This document shows, piece by piece, positions 1 through 8,190 of a DNA stretch of 64,000 nt. Source of the stretch: an uncultured Bacteroidales bacterium. Lineage in GTDB: Bacteria > Bacteroidota > Bacteroidia > Bacteroidales > WCHB1-69. The notes below the pieces were generated by a model. It had not been told where the DNA came from, made no database searches, and saw nothing but the letters and a program-made list of their open reading frames with translations. The position numbers were made by a program, and so were the translations under genes. Within the stretch, counting starts at the first letter, position 1; every line of letters starts with the position of its first letter. Location of the stretch: the NCBI GenBank assembly GCA_905233625.1, contig CAJOFJ010000001.1, positions 62,001-126,000 on the forward strand. The letters run 5' to 3'.

Positions 1-876
1 GTTGATTATGCCTTCAAGCGGATTTTCGCCAGTAATCACAACAAAAGATACCTCATCGCTATGCTCAACGCCTTTTTGGCGAAGTATATCGGTGAGATTA
101 TCGACGTTGAACTCCTCTCGACCGAGCAGTTGGGAATTCTGCCGGACGACAAGAGGGTTTCGTATGACATTTACGCCAAAGAGGGTGCCGGCCGCCGATT
201 CCTAATAGAGATGCAACGTAGCCGGCAGACGTTTTATAGCCGCAGGGCCATAGCGTATGTGAGCCGTGCGGTGAGCAACGAGTTGCAGAAAGGCGACCGA
301 GAGTACCATTTCCCAAATGTGATATCATTGAATTTTTTGGAGAAACACGATAAGAAAATCATGGGGAAAGCTAATCTGTTGCAACGGGTGATGTTAAAAA
401 ATGAGGAAAATGAAATTTTTTCCGAGAAAGTGATGTTTATATTTGTGGATTTGAGTATCTTTGCAGACGGGAAACGAGGGATGGATTTGTCTGACCTCTG
501 TCAGAAATGGGCCTATTACATCAGGAATATAGGGCACATGGAAGAGGTTGACGTGAGAGGAGAGACAGGGATTTTCCTTGAATTTATAAATGAATGCAGA
601 ATGTCGAACCTAAATGAAGCAGAAATGAGAGAGTACAAGAAGAGTGTAATGGACTATGCGGATGTGCGTGATGCCTGCGTAGCCGCAAAGGAAGACGGTT
701 TGGCCGAAGGCAAGGAGGAAGGAAGAATGGAAGGGAGAATGGAAGGTTTGGCCGAAGGCAAAAAATTGATTGTTGACAGGATGCTGGCTCAGAAATTAAC
801 AATTGACGCCATATGCAATTTGACAGGTTTGACTGAAGACGAAATCAAAGGCTTTATGGCGGAGAATAATGTATAA
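1..876 (+). CDS. Rpn-family recombination-promoting nuclease / PD-(D/E)XK transposase-like protein, 5' truncated by window edge
   Basis: The reading frame is open from base 1, so the true start lies upstream; 291 residues are visible. The first visible residues read DYAFKRIF, the usual N-terminal signature of Rpn/YhgA-type PD-(D/E)XK nuclease proteins. Counting from the first visible Met (base 61), Asp36 in SYDIYAK and Glu50-x-Gln52 in FLIEMQ fit the catalytic Asp and the E-x-Q variant of the nuclease core. The tail is a charged run of EG-rich repeats (codons near 690-765) followed by a small helical domain, also typical of the family. Such proteins are thought to promote recombination and are often scattered in multiple copies in Bacteroidota. 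The next gene has its own promoter, so they are probably not co-transcribed. Confidence 0.85.
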   Translation, partial: VDYAFKRIFASNHNKRYLIAMLNAFLAKYIGEIIDVELLSTEQLGILPDDKRVSYDIYAKEGAGRRFLIEMQRSRQTFYSRRAIAYVSRAVSNELQKGDREYHFPNVISLNFLEKHDKKIMGKANLLQRVMLKNEENEIFSEKVMFIFVDLSIFADGKRGMDLSDLCQKWAYYIRNIGHMEEVDVRGETGIFLEFINECRMSNLNEAEMREYKKSVMDYADVRDACVAAKEDGLAEGKEEGRMEGRMEGLAEGKKLIVDRMLAQKLTIDAICNLTGLTEDEIKGFMAENNV

Positions 877-1036
877 AACACTAAGACACACATAGCCTTG
901 CAGACCTGCGGCCTGCGTACAGCAACATCAACCCATTGCCGACTGTGCGTTGGAAATGCCAACACCTGGAGCGGACGCGATAATTCGCACCCTGCAATAA
1001 AATTCAAACATCTGTATATAATTCAGGATTTTTATG

Positions 1037-1044
1037 TAAATTTG
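1037..1044 (+). promoter_or_regulatory. -7 promoter box upstream of the transketolase half-gene
   Basis: TAAATTTG followed by CA fits the Bacteroidota -7 consensus TAnnTTTG, 39 bases before the ATG at 1084. No clear TTTG -33 box is seen at the usual spacing. Confidence 0.5.
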
Positions 1045-1083
1045 CACCTGCATTTTTCACAGAATGCAATAAAAAATTTTAAT

Positions 1084-2040
1084 ATGAAACCATTGATTTG
1101 TAAAGACTTCAAAGATACCCGTTCGGGCTTTGGCGCAGGTTTGGCAGAAGCTGGCGAGCGGGATTCCCGTATTTTTGCACTTTGTGCTGACGTAACCGGC
1201 AGTTTAAAGATGGGTGACTTCAAGAAAGCCCATCCTGACCGCTTTATCCAGACGGGCATAGCGGAGGCCAACATGATTGGCATTTCCGCAGGTCTGGCTC
1301 TTAGTGGCAAGATCCCCTTTGCTGGCGCATTTGCGGGCTTTATCACCGGACGTGTGTACGACCAGATTCGCATGACCGTGGCCTATTCCAACCTCAACGT
1401 CAAGATTGCGGGCTCTCATGCCGGCATCACCGTGGGCGAAGACGGTGCCACCCACCAAATTATGGAAGACATTGGCCTGATGAAAGGTCTGCCCAATATG
1501 GTGGTCATAAATCCCTGCGACTATAATCAAACCAAAGCCGCTACCATTGCCGCTGCCGAATATGTTGGCCCAATGTACCTTCGTTTCGGCCGTCCCGAAG
1601 TGCCCAACTTCACCCCTGCCGACCAGAAATTTGTGATTGGCAAAGCCGTTATGATGAACGAAGGTGCTGATGTCAGCATTATCGCCACGGGACATTTGGT
1701 ATATCCTGCATTGGAAGCCGCATACGAACTAGAGCAAAAAGGCATTTCCGCAGAAGTCATCAACATCCACACCATCAAGCCGTTGGACAATGAAGCTATC
1801 CTCAAAAGCGTAGCCAAAACCAGATGTGTGGTTACTGCAGAAGAACACTTGATGAACGGCGGTCTCGGCGACTCTGTATGTCAGCTGCTGTGCCGTCAGC
1901 TGCCCACCCCCGTTGAAATGGTAGCTGTGGACGACCATTTCGGTGAAAGCGGCAAGCCTTTCGAACTGATGGCCAAATACGGTTTGGACAAAGACCATAT
2001 CATCTCGGCCGCCCAAAAAGCCATTCAACGCAAAGCATAA
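1084..2040 (+). CDS. Transketolase C-terminal subunit (transketolase family protein)
   Basis: 318 residues, about half a normal transketolase (~660). It carries the pyrimidine-binding and C-terminal domains of thiamine-diphosphate enzymes; Glu61 in GIAEANMIG is the glutamate that activates the cofactor, and the GEDGATHQ segment is typical of the family. Split transketolases work as a heterodimer with an N-terminal half that binds the diphosphate, acting in the non-oxidative pentose phosphate pathway or a related ketol transfer. That partner is normally encoded directly upstream; here it is absent and an Rpn nuclease occupies the place. The frame extends upstream to 898, but the ATG at 1084 was chosen because it gives the normal N-terminus and lies downstream of a promoter box. 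Eleven bases separate it from the sigma factor gene. Confidence 0.85.
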   Translation: MKPLICKDFKDTRSGFGAGLAEAGERDSRIFALCADVTGSLKMGDFKKAHPDRFIQTGIAEANMIGISAGLALSGKIPFAGAFAGFITGRVYDQIRMTVAYSNLNVKIAGSHAGITVGEDGATHQIMEDIGLMKGLPNMVVINPCDYNQTKAATIAAAEYVGPMYLRFGRPEVPNFTPADQKFVIGKAVMMNEGADVSIIATGHLVYPALEAAYELEQKGISAEVINIHTIKPLDNEAILKSVAKTRCVVTAEEHLMNGGLGDSVCQLLCRQLPTPVEMVAVDDHFGESGKPFELMAKYGLDKDHIISAAQKAIQRKA

Positions 2041-2051
2041 GCAGCATTTTC

Positions 2052-2603
2052 ATGAATCCTATCACCGACCAAGAAATATTAGAACTTTTCGGCAAAGAAA
2101 AGACTAAAGAGCAAGGATTCAACCTGTTGGTAAAAAAATACAAACAGGAAATCTATTATAGTATCCGTCATTTGGTGTTTTCGCACGAGGATGCCAACGA
2201 CATCTCTCAGAATGTGCTGATTAAAATCTGGAGGCATCTCGACCAATTCAGAGGTGATGCCGGATTAAAGACCTGGATCAAAAAAATCTGCGTCAATGAG
2301 GCACTGACCTTCCTTGACCGCAAGAAAAAAATGCTCAACATCATTGATGAGGAGGGATATAACGACTACGTTACCAAGACCGTGGCCGAGGACCGTTTTC
2401 TGTCAAGCGACAAAATCCAACAATTGTTGGAACAAGCCATCCAGTTGCTGCCCGAAAAACAGCGGGCGGTATTCACCTTGCGTTATTACGACGAGATGCC
2501 ATACGAGGAAATGACCAAGATTTTCGGTGGCACAGAAGGTGGGTTGAAAGCCTCCTATCACTTCGCCGTACAAAAAGTCGAAGAATTTTTATCCAAGCAT
2601 TAA
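2052..2603 (+). CDS. RNA polymerase sigma factor, ECF (sigma-70 family)
   Basis: 183 residues, the usual ECF size. Sigma region 2 is visible around residues 25-75 (HEDANDISQNVLIKIW, then a Phe-rich promoter-melting segment), and region 4 around residues 125-180, with LLPEKQRAVFTLRYYDEMPYEE leading into a helix-turn-helix. It starts 11 bases after the transketolase stop. The next gene encodes a single-span membrane protein of anti-sigma type, the usual arrangement for regulation of an ECF factor by sequestration at the inner membrane. The target promoters cannot be read from the sequence. Confidence 0.93.
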   Translation: MNPITDQEILELFGKEKTKEQGFNLLVKKYKQEIYYSIRHLVFSHEDANDISQNVLIKIWRHLDQFRGDAGLKTWIKKICVNEALTFLDRKKKMLNIIDEEGYNDYVTKTVAEDRFLSSDKIQQLLEQAIQLLPEKQRAVFTLRYYDEMPYEEMTKIFGGTEGGLKASYHFAVQKVEEFLSKH

Positions 2604-2649
2604 ACTTCTGCCAAAATAACTTGTCATCTAATTTGTTTCTATCAAAAAA

Positions 2650-3054
2650 ATGAAAAATCTTAGCGAAATAAAAAAGGAAAATCCGTTTCTAGTACCCGAA
2701 GGTTACTTTGACCAACTGGAGCAAAATGTTATGTCACAAGTGAAACAAGTGCAAAGGCATGAGCACCGCAGACGTATTTTCACTATCAGCGTTGCCGCTG
2801 CGGCTGTCGTTGCCCTGCTGGTAGCCATTAATGTATGGATTTTCCTGCCCGACAACAACCAAGACCCCCAATTGGCAGAAGAAATCTCCAACAGTAGCAG
2901 TATTCTACTGGCCTCCAGCAATGAATACGGTGTTCTTACCACTGGTGAAGCCCTTCCTGCCGTGGATTTTGAATCCAGTGATTTCGACAATGTTGACTAT
3001 CAAATTATAGATTACTATAGCGATGAACTGTCGCAATTGGACAACTTATATTAA
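2650..3054 (+). CDS. Putative anti-sigma factor, single-pass membrane protein
   Basis: 134 residues. The N-terminus contains NPFLVPEGYFDQLE, a motif often seen in small Bacteroidota proteins encoded right after ECF sigma factors. One transmembrane helix spans about residues 43-66, leaving a cytoplasmic N-terminal segment of ~42 residues and an acidic periplasmic tail rich in Asp and Ser. No zinc-binding anti-sigma motif (HxxxCxxC) is seen, so the anti-sigma role is inferred from position and topology only. The spacing to the following gene is 10 bases, consistent with one operon. Confidence 0.6.
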   Translation: MKNLSEIKKENPFLVPEGYFDQLEQNVMSQVKQVQRHEHRRRIFTISVAAAAVVALLVAINVWIFLPDNNQDPQLAEEISNSSSILLASSNEYGVLTTGEALPAVDFESSDFDNVDYQIIDYYSDELSQLDNLY

Positions 3055-3064
3055 TGGACAATTT

Positions 3065-3613
3065 ATGAAACGCTTATCTCTGATTTTTGTTTTATCTTTG
3101 TTTGTTTGGGCATTCACAGCCTCTCCCGTTGCCGCACAAAGTGCCACTAAGTCAAACTCCCCAACTGTAAAATTCCCCTCCGAGAAACCCGACTTCCAGG
3201 GAATTCTTCAGTTAAAATTCAACTATATCAAAGAAAACCTGACGGTATCCGACAAAAACGCCGAGAAATTCTGGGCTCTGTACGAAAAATATATCACCGA
3301 AGAAAAAAACATCCATGCCAGCTTCAAGAAAGCCATGGACAGCAAAGGCATCAAACGCGAGACCTTGAAAGAAGGCAAAGGTACTGAAGAGCAGATTTCC
3401 TTCTACCTGAACCAGAAAATGATTTTCAAAGACAAAATGTACCAGCTGGACAAGAACTTTTACAACGAAGCCAAGGTATTGTTAAGCTCCAAAGAACTTT
3501 ACGATTTCTACCATCTGGAACAAAGTTTCAAAGATCAGTGCACCAAACGGCAGCAGCAGGCTCAGATGGCCAAAAAGCAAACACCCCAACCCGCAGCTCC
3601 CCAAAAGAAATAA
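3065..3613 (+). CDS. Small periplasmic protein, Spy/CpxP-like in character
   Basis: 182 residues from the ATG at 3065; an earlier in-frame start (3023) would place 14 residues before an evident signal peptide, so the later start is preferred. The signal peptide runs to about residue 25 (ends SPVAAQS). The mature part is helical and charged, with many Lys, Glu and Gln residues, and ends in a Gln/Pro/Lys-rich tail. Size, charge and position after an ECF sigma/anti-sigma pair recall Spy/CpxP-type envelope stress proteins, but no LTxxQ motif is visible, so this is only an analogy. It abuts hemW with no gap. Confidence 0.6.
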   Translation: MKRLSLIFVLSLFVWAFTASPVAAQSATKSNSPTVKFPSEKPDFQGILQLKFNYIKENLTVSDKNAEKFWALYEKYITEEKNIHASFKKAMDSKGIKRETLKEGKGTEEQISFYLNQKMIFKDKMYQLDKNFYNEAKVLLSSKELYDFYHLEQSFKDQCTKRQQQAQMAKKQTPQPAAPQKK

Positions 3614-4735
3614 ATGAGTGGAATATACATCCACGTTCCTTTTTGTCGGCGCAAGTGCATCTACTGCGCCTTTTATTCTATTGCCCTGGTGTCGCGAAAA
3701 CAAGATTATCTCGATGCCTTAAATTGCGAAATCGAACAAACGCTGAACTATTTGCCTTCACGAGCAATTGACACCGTGTACTTCGGGGGAGGAACCCCTA
3801 CTCTATTATCCATCAGTGAGATAGAAAACATTATCACGAAAATCCGACGACATTACACATTGAATCCTGAGGGAGAATTTACCATCGAAGCCAATCCTGA
3901 ACAACTCAGCAAAAGCTACCTGCAAGATCTGCTCAGTCTCGGCATCAACCGTATCAGTATCGGAATACAATCTTTTAGTGACAAAAACCTGCGATTTCTA
4001 GGACGGCGACACAATGCTGACGAGGCTCGCGAGGCGGTCAGCTACGCCCTTGCAGCCGGCTTTGACAACATTTCCATTGACTTGATATACGGCATTGCCC
4101 AACGACAAGCTGGCGAATGGGAAAAAGATGTGCGTACCGCCATGGAACTGCCCATTACCCACCTGTCGTGCTATGCCCTGACCAAGGAAGAAAACACCCT
4201 GCTGTGGCGAAAAATACACCGTCACGAATTGCCCGACATGGACGAGGACTTGGCCAACCGTGAGTTTCACCAATTGCTTCAAATTTGTCGTGAGAACGGT
4301 TTTCTGCAATACGAAATCTCCAACTTCGCCAGAAATGGAATGGTTTCACAACATAATTCGGCCTATTGGGAGCGCAAGCCTTACCTTGGATTGGGACCGT
4401 CAGCCCACTCATACGACGGACACTCGCGTCGATGGAATGTCTGTGACTTGCAACAATATATTGATGACATTGCAAGCGGAACTTTCAGCGGCGACAGCGA
4501 GATCTTGAGTATAGATGACCAGTATAATGAATATGTGATGTTAGGACTGCGGACAAACCATGGCATCAAGCTTGCACAAATCACCGAACTATTCGGGGAG
4601 AAATACCGACAGCTGGCCGAAGCACAATTGCTGCAGGTCAATCCCGACCATTACCACCGTAACGGGGATCGCATTGTCCTTACCGATGAGGGAAAATTTT
4701 TTGCGGATGGGATTGCAGGACAATTGTTCAATTAA
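3614..4735 (+). CDS. hemW: Radical SAM heme chaperone HemW (coproporphyrinogen III oxidase-like)
   Basis: 373 residues, normal for HemW. The radical SAM cluster motif is PFCRRKCIYC, with Cys11, Cys15 and Cys18, followed by the GGGTPT segment (S-adenosylmethionine binding) and the C-terminal HemW domain. HemW inserts heme into respiratory proteins; it is commonly mistaken for HemN. The ATG directly follows the stop codon of the preceding gene, so translation is probably coupled. The 3' end converges on pth: the two genes share the palindrome TTAA, which supplies the TAA stop of each on its own strand. Confidence 0.93.
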   Translation: MSGIYIHVPFCRRKCIYCAFYSIALVSRKQDYLDALNCEIEQTLNYLPSRAIDTVYFGGGTPTLLSISEIENIITKIRRHYTLNPEGEFTIEANPEQLSKSYLQDLLSLGINRISIGIQSFSDKNLRFLGRRHNADEAREAVSYALAAGFDNISIDLIYGIAQRQAGEWEKDVRTAMELPITHLSCYALTKEENTLLWRKIHRHELPDMDEDLANREFHQLLQICRENGFLQYEISNFARNGMVSQHNSAYWERKPYLGLGPSAHSYDGHSRRWNVCDLQQYIDDIASGTFSGDSEILSIDDQYNEYVMLGLRTNHGIKLAQITELFGEKYRQLAEAQLLQVNPDHYHRNGDRIVLTDEGKFFADGIAGQLFN

Positions 4736-5319
4736 CAATTATTACGGTTGACCTCGTTCATGGCTTTTTCGAGGCCTATGGTAACGAAAGCCAAGAGGCC
4801 GGTGACAGCGCGTTCAATGGCAGCATCAATCAAAGGACGTTCCTCGGCATAGAATTTGCCCAAAACGAAATCCACCTGATAACCTTGTGGAAAATCTTTG
4901 CCAATACCCACACGCAAGCGTGGAAAATCCTGATGGCCAAGTACTTCGATAATATGTCCAAGCCCATTATGAGAACCACCCCCGCCTTTAGGCTTCATTT
5001 TCAGCTGTCCCACGGGCAGGTCCAAATCGTCGGAAACCACCATAATGCTCTCTGGACCAATTTTTTCCTGAGTCATCCAATATTTTACCGCCTTGCCACT
5101 AAGATTCATGTAGGTGGTCGGCAAAATCAACGTCAACGCACGACCCTTGTATTTGGCATGCGCCACATAAGCATGTCGACCGATGTCAAACTTGGTATCC
5201 AACTTCAACGCCAATGCGTTCACCACTTCAAAACCGATATTATGGCGGGTGCCAGCATACTTATCCTCCGCATTCCCCAACCCTACGATCAGGAATTTCC
5301 TACTATCGTCCATCTTCAA
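4732..5319 (-). CDS. pth: Peptidyl-tRNA hydrolase
   Basis: 195 residues. The active site is complete: Asn16 in VGLGNAEDKY, His26 in GTRHNIGFEV (the catalytic His20 of E. coli Pth), Asn72 in TTYMNLSG, Asp98 in the SDDLDLP loop and Asn118 in GGGSHNGL. The enzyme releases peptides from prematurely dropped peptidyl-tRNA in the cytoplasm and is essential. The start overlaps the end of rsmD by 17 bases, which indicates coupled translation in the order membrane protein, DUF3822, rsmD, pth. A second Met two codons in (MDDS) is an equally possible start. Confidence 0.95.
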   Translation of the reverse strand: MKMDDSRKFLIVGLGNAEDKYAGTRHNIGFEVVNALALKLDTKFDIGRHAYVAHAKYKGRALTLILPTTYMNLSGKAVKYWMTQEKIGPESIMVVSDDLDLPVGQLKMKPKGGGGSHNGLGHIIEVLGHQDFPRLRVGIGKDFPQGYQVDFVLGKFYAEERPLIDAAIERAVTGLLAFVTIGLEKAMNEVNRNNC

Positions 5320-5878
5320 CCTCCTCTTCTTCCTGATTCTCAGTCATATTCACCAGAAAAGTAAAATTGACCTTACCATATTTCCTATGCTGATAGAACT
5401 GAGGGTGCTGCGAAAAATCGTGAGCCTTGGAATGCTCCATTACCAGCCAGCCATCGGGTTTCAGCAAGTTGTGTTCAAATACATTATCAATAATCTTCTC
5501 AATATCTGCCAATTCGTATGGAGGATCGGCAAAAATAATGTCAAACTGCTGTTTGCAATGTTTGGTAAACACGAAAGCATCGGCTTTAATCACCGACACC
5601 TGGCTATACCCTAATTTGCCGGCGGTACGGCGAATAAAATCGGCACAACCTTGGTGGTTGTCGACCGATGTGACCGACAAAGCGCCACGGGAGGCAAATT
5701 CATAGGTAAGATTGCCAGTCCCGGCAAATAAATCAAGCACCACCACCCGGTCGAAATAGAAGTAATTGTTAAGTATATTAAACAGACTTTCCTTCGACAT
5801 ATCGGTCGTCGGACGCACCGGCAGACTACTTGGAGCGGTAATCTGTCGACCTCTGTTTTTTCCGCTGATAATTCTCAT
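5303..5878 (-). CDS. rsmD: 16S rRNA (guanine966-N2)-methyltransferase RsmD
   Basis: 191 residues. The N-terminus MRIISGKNRGRQI is diagnostic. The S-adenosylmethionine site is VVLDLFAGTGNL at about residues 46-57 and the catalytic motif DPPY lies at 118-121. RsmD methylates G966 of 16S rRNA in the assembled 30S subunit. The C-terminus is an acidic Glu-rich tail that overlaps the pth start. A six-base gap separates it from the DUF3822 gene upstream. Confidence 0.95.
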   Translation of the reverse strand: MRIISGKNRGRQITAPSSLPVRPTTDMSKESLFNILNNYFYFDRVVVLDLFAGTGNLTYEFASRGALSVTSVDNHQGCADFIRRTAGKLGYSQVSVIKADAFVFTKHCKQQFDIIFADPPYELADIEKIIDNVFEHNLLKPDGWLVMEHSKAHDFSQHPQFYQHRKYGKVNFTFLVNMTENQEEEEVEDGR

Positions 5879-5884
5879 ATTATC

Positions 5885-6571
5885 TCAATCAATCCACAAA
5901 TAATTATCCAAATATTTCTTTACCAGACCTTTAAGTGGAGAGCGGTTGTTTTCTGTCACGATTCTCACTTCTGCCCCGCCGAGATGACATTGTTTTTTTA
6001 CATTCATGATATAATACAATTCATCTTCCGGTGTCACATAATGAAAACGGTTCATCAATATCGTCTTTCCTTTTTTCTCCACATAAAAATCAAGAAAGCC
6101 TTCATGTTCGGCCACCAAAATCATATTATCAGGATGTTGTTCTTGATGTACATGTTTTTGTATCAGTCCCCAATAACTCACAATTTGTTTGGAAAAAGCC
6201 AAACGATCCAAGGCATTTTTTTCATTCTGATACAGGAAATAAATCAACTTGTACGGTTCCATTTCGCAGGCAAACAAATCTGCGACCTTAGTAGCATCGA
6301 ATTGCAGTGCCACGAACTTCAGGGCATCTTCATGCTGATACAATTCCTTCGGGACAATGACAGGGGGCTCGTTAGCCACCACCACCTCCACCTCTGGCTG
6401 ATCGTTTCCTTCCATCTGAAAGAACTCCAATGCCTTGACAGAGAGGATATCCCCGTCGGCATAACGAAAAAACTGCCGGCTGTTGGAACGGCCTCTATCT
6501 AGAAGACAAAATCCATTTGGGTATAGCCAAATGGATTTGTCGCATGTCAATAAGTTGACTAATTTCTTCAT
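5885..6571 (-). CDS. DUF3822-type protein
   Basis: 228 residues, unknown function. The position directly upstream of rsmD and the general sequence pattern (an early CLLD segment, a central block with many Phe and Tyr, the C-terminal LKGLVKKYLDNYLWID) match the Bacteroidota family DUF3822, which is usually a little longer (~260). It has no signal peptide or membrane segment and is probably cytoplasmic. Its ATG overlaps the stop of the gene upstream by one base (TAATG), so the two are translationally coupled. The family assignment comes from context and memory, not from a search. Confidence 0.65.
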   Translation of the reverse strand: MKKLVNLLTCDKSIWLYPNGFCLLDRGRSNSRQFFRYADGDILSVKALEFFQMEGNDQPEVEVVVANEPPVIVPKELYQHEDALKFVALQFDATKVADLFACEMEPYKLIYFLYQNEKNALDRLAFSKQIVSYWGLIQKHVHQEQHPDNMILVAEHEGFLDFYVEKKGKTILMNRFHYVTPEDELYYIMNVKKQCHLGGAEVRIVTENNRSPLKGLVKKYLDNYLWID

Positions 6572-7251
6572 TACTCCCAGTTACCGCTGGTGCTGGCTTC
6601 GGTGAGAGAACCCATCACCATATCTTTATATTGTGATCTGTATTGGGTTTCTTCGGACAAGCCATTGTAGAAAATTTTGTTGAAGAACTTGGTAAATGCA
6701 GAAGCATCATCGGGAGTGATCGCCTTATCCATGTCGGTCAAAATATCGTCCAAGGGCACCACAATCATATAGACAGGGATTTCGTATGTTTTACTGGCGA
6801 TAGAGCCGGTTTGGATACTGAATTTCGGGCCATCGGCACCCAGCACATATTGCAGATGCTTGAAATTTTCAGGTTTACGGCTGGCATCCATCTCCATCAC
6901 CTTCTCCATAGCACTAATCTTAACTGTTTCCTTACGCAAAAGACCGGCCTTGATAGCGTCTTTTTCATTCATACCTTCCGGAATTTCACCCACATTCTTG
7001 TCAATATTCACCGTACCTTCGGTAGCGAACTCCGCCAAGCTGTCGGCATCATTGAAATATTTCTTGTACTCATTCTTGTACACGGCCTGCACATCACGGA
7101 TGGTAATCAGTTTTTCCTTAATAATCGCACAACGCTCTTCATAAACAGTGCGGAATTTTTCGGGTCTCATAATACTTCTCATCACCATAATGGCCAATAC
7201 GATGACCACGAGTACCAATGCGATACGGAACAATATTTTTGCTGCTTTCAT
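6571..7251 (-). CDS. Hypothetical membrane-anchored protein
   Basis: 226 residues, not recognised. A single N-terminal transmembrane helix at about residues 7-26 is followed by a charged segment with coiled-coil character (RTVYEERCAIIKEKLITI) and a soluble domain, probably periplasmic. It is the first gene of the minus-strand operon leading to rsmD and pth; a promoter box lies at 7300-7293. The one-base overlap with the DUF3822 gene points to linked expression. Confidence 0.7.
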   Translation of the reverse strand: MKAAKILFRIALVLVVIVLAIMVMRSIMRPEKFRTVYEERCAIIKEKLITIRDVQAVYKNEYKKYFNDADSLAEFATEGTVNIDKNVGEIPEGMNEKDAIKAGLLRKETVKISAMEKVMEMDASRKPENFKHLQYVLGADGPKFSIQTGSIASKTYEIPVYMIVVPLDDILTDMDKAITPDDASAFTKFFNKIFYNGLSEETQYRSQYKDMVMGSLTEASTSGNWE

Positions 7252-7292
7252 ATTTAAAATAGATTATGTTTTATATTCTAAAATTTAGATTG

Positions 7293-7300
7293 CAAAAATA
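7293..7300 (-). promoter_or_regulatory. -7 promoter box for the membrane protein-DUF3822-rsmD-pth operon
   Basis: On the minus strand TATTTTTG followed by CA, about 40 bases before the ATG at 7251. It matches the extended box seen throughout the window. Confidence 0.55.
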
Positions 7301-7432
7301 ATAAAAAAAACGCTACAATGCACATTCTTCTATTTTTTTTGAGACAAGAAAAAAACAAGCCGCAAGAACGTGAATTTCAGCCGCAAAGACAAAAAAATCT
7401 TTTAACATTTATTATGATTTGATTTTTTTTAC

Positions 7433-7440
7433 TATTTTTG
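7433..7440 (+). promoter_or_regulatory. -7 promoter box for the zeta-toxin-like gene
   Basis: TATTTTTG followed by CAG, 19 bases before the ATG at 7460. Between them lies a three-codon ORF (ATG at 7452) whose TGA overlaps that ATG. Confidence 0.55.
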
Positions 7441-7459
7441 CAGTTTGTAAGATGAAAAA

Positions 7460-8035
7460 ATGAAGAACATGTATATCATCGCCGGATGCAATGGAGCGGG
7501 AAAAACCACCGCTGCATACAACTTGCTTCCCGACACTTTGGACTGTCGGGAGTTTGTGAATGCCGACGAGATTGCACGCGGAATTTCGCCTTTCCAACCT
7601 GAGAAAGCGACTTACGAAGCGGGGAAAATCATGCTTCAACGTATCAACGGACTCATTAGCAAGGGCGAGGACTTCACGGTAGAGACCACCCTATCGGCAG
7701 TTGCCTACCGCGACATAATTCTGAAAGCCCAAGCCAATGGTTACCATGTTAGTCTGCTTTTCTTCTGGCTGAGCAGTGTGGCCTTGGCCAAAGAGCGCGT
7801 CAGGCTGCGCACACTGGAAGGCGGACATAACGTTTCCGACACCGTCATCGAGCGACGATATCATCGAGGGCTCCACAACCTTTTCTCCATTTTCATGCCA
7901 TTATGCGACAATGTCATGGTTTTTGACAATTCGGAGCTGAAGCACCACCTTGTCATGGGGAAAATAAAAGGACAGCCCGATGAAATATATGATTTGAATA
8001 CGTACAACAAAATACTTTCGAGCTATGTTAAATGA
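7460..8035 (+). CDS. Zeta-toxin-family P-loop kinase
   Basis: 191 residues. The Walker A motif GCNGAGKTT lies at residues 9-17, Asp36 in FVNADEIARG and Glu75 in TVETTLS match the conserved acidic residues of zeta/PezT kinases, and RYHRGLHNL resembles the downstream conserved arginine segment. Zeta toxins phosphorylate UDP-N-acetylglucosamine-type sugars and so block cell wall synthesis; many chromosomal relatives have not been tested. There is no long epsilon/PezA antitoxin gene upstream. The 3' end overlaps a 53-residue ORF by 11 bases, which could encode a partner. A tiny ORF (Met-Lys-Lys-stop) overlaps the start and may tune initiation. Confidence 0.8.
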   Translation: MKNMYIIAGCNGAGKTTAAYNLLPDTLDCREFVNADEIARGISPFQPEKATYEAGKIMLQRINGLISKGEDFTVETTLSAVAYRDIILKAQANGYHVSLLFFWLSSVALAKERVRLRTLEGGHNVSDTVIERRYHRGLHNLFSIFMPLCDNVMVFDNSELKHHLVMGKIKGQPDEIYDLNTYNKILSSYVK

Positions 8036-8186
8036 GCATATCAGAAAACAGAGGATCGCTATTCTGAAAGCCCTGAGTCTTTCAGAGAAAAGGGTATTGA
8101 AGACACAGATTAAGAACCATAGCATGGTAGCTGTATCCACCGATAACGACGCGGTGAGAGTTATCAACGCACAAGACCTGTTGTAA
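8025..8186 (+). CDS. Small ORF, 53 residues, candidate partner of the zeta-type kinase
   Basis: The frame runs from ATG 8025 to TAA 8186, overlapping the end of the kinase gene by 11 bases and ending 4 bases before recF. The product has a basic N-terminal helix (MLNEHIRKQRIAILKAL) and a C-terminal strand-like half ending DAVRVINAQDLL. Short proteins with a helix followed by a hydrophobic strand ending in a similar acidic motif often accompany zeta-type kinases, so an antitoxin or chaperone role is possible. This rests on position and shape only; it could also be a translational link between the kinase and recF. Confidence 0.55.
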   Translation: MLNEHIRKQRIAILKALSLSEKRVLKTQIKNHSMVAVSTDNDAVRVINAQDLL

Positions 8187-8190
8187 GCCG

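Noticed and set aside
898-1083. Longer N-terminus for the transketolase half
   Set aside because: The extension has no family resemblance and spans a promoter box; the ATG at 1084 gives the usual start.
3023-3064. Upstream start for the small periplasmic protein
   Set aside because: It overlaps the preceding gene and would put 14 residues in front of a signal peptide.
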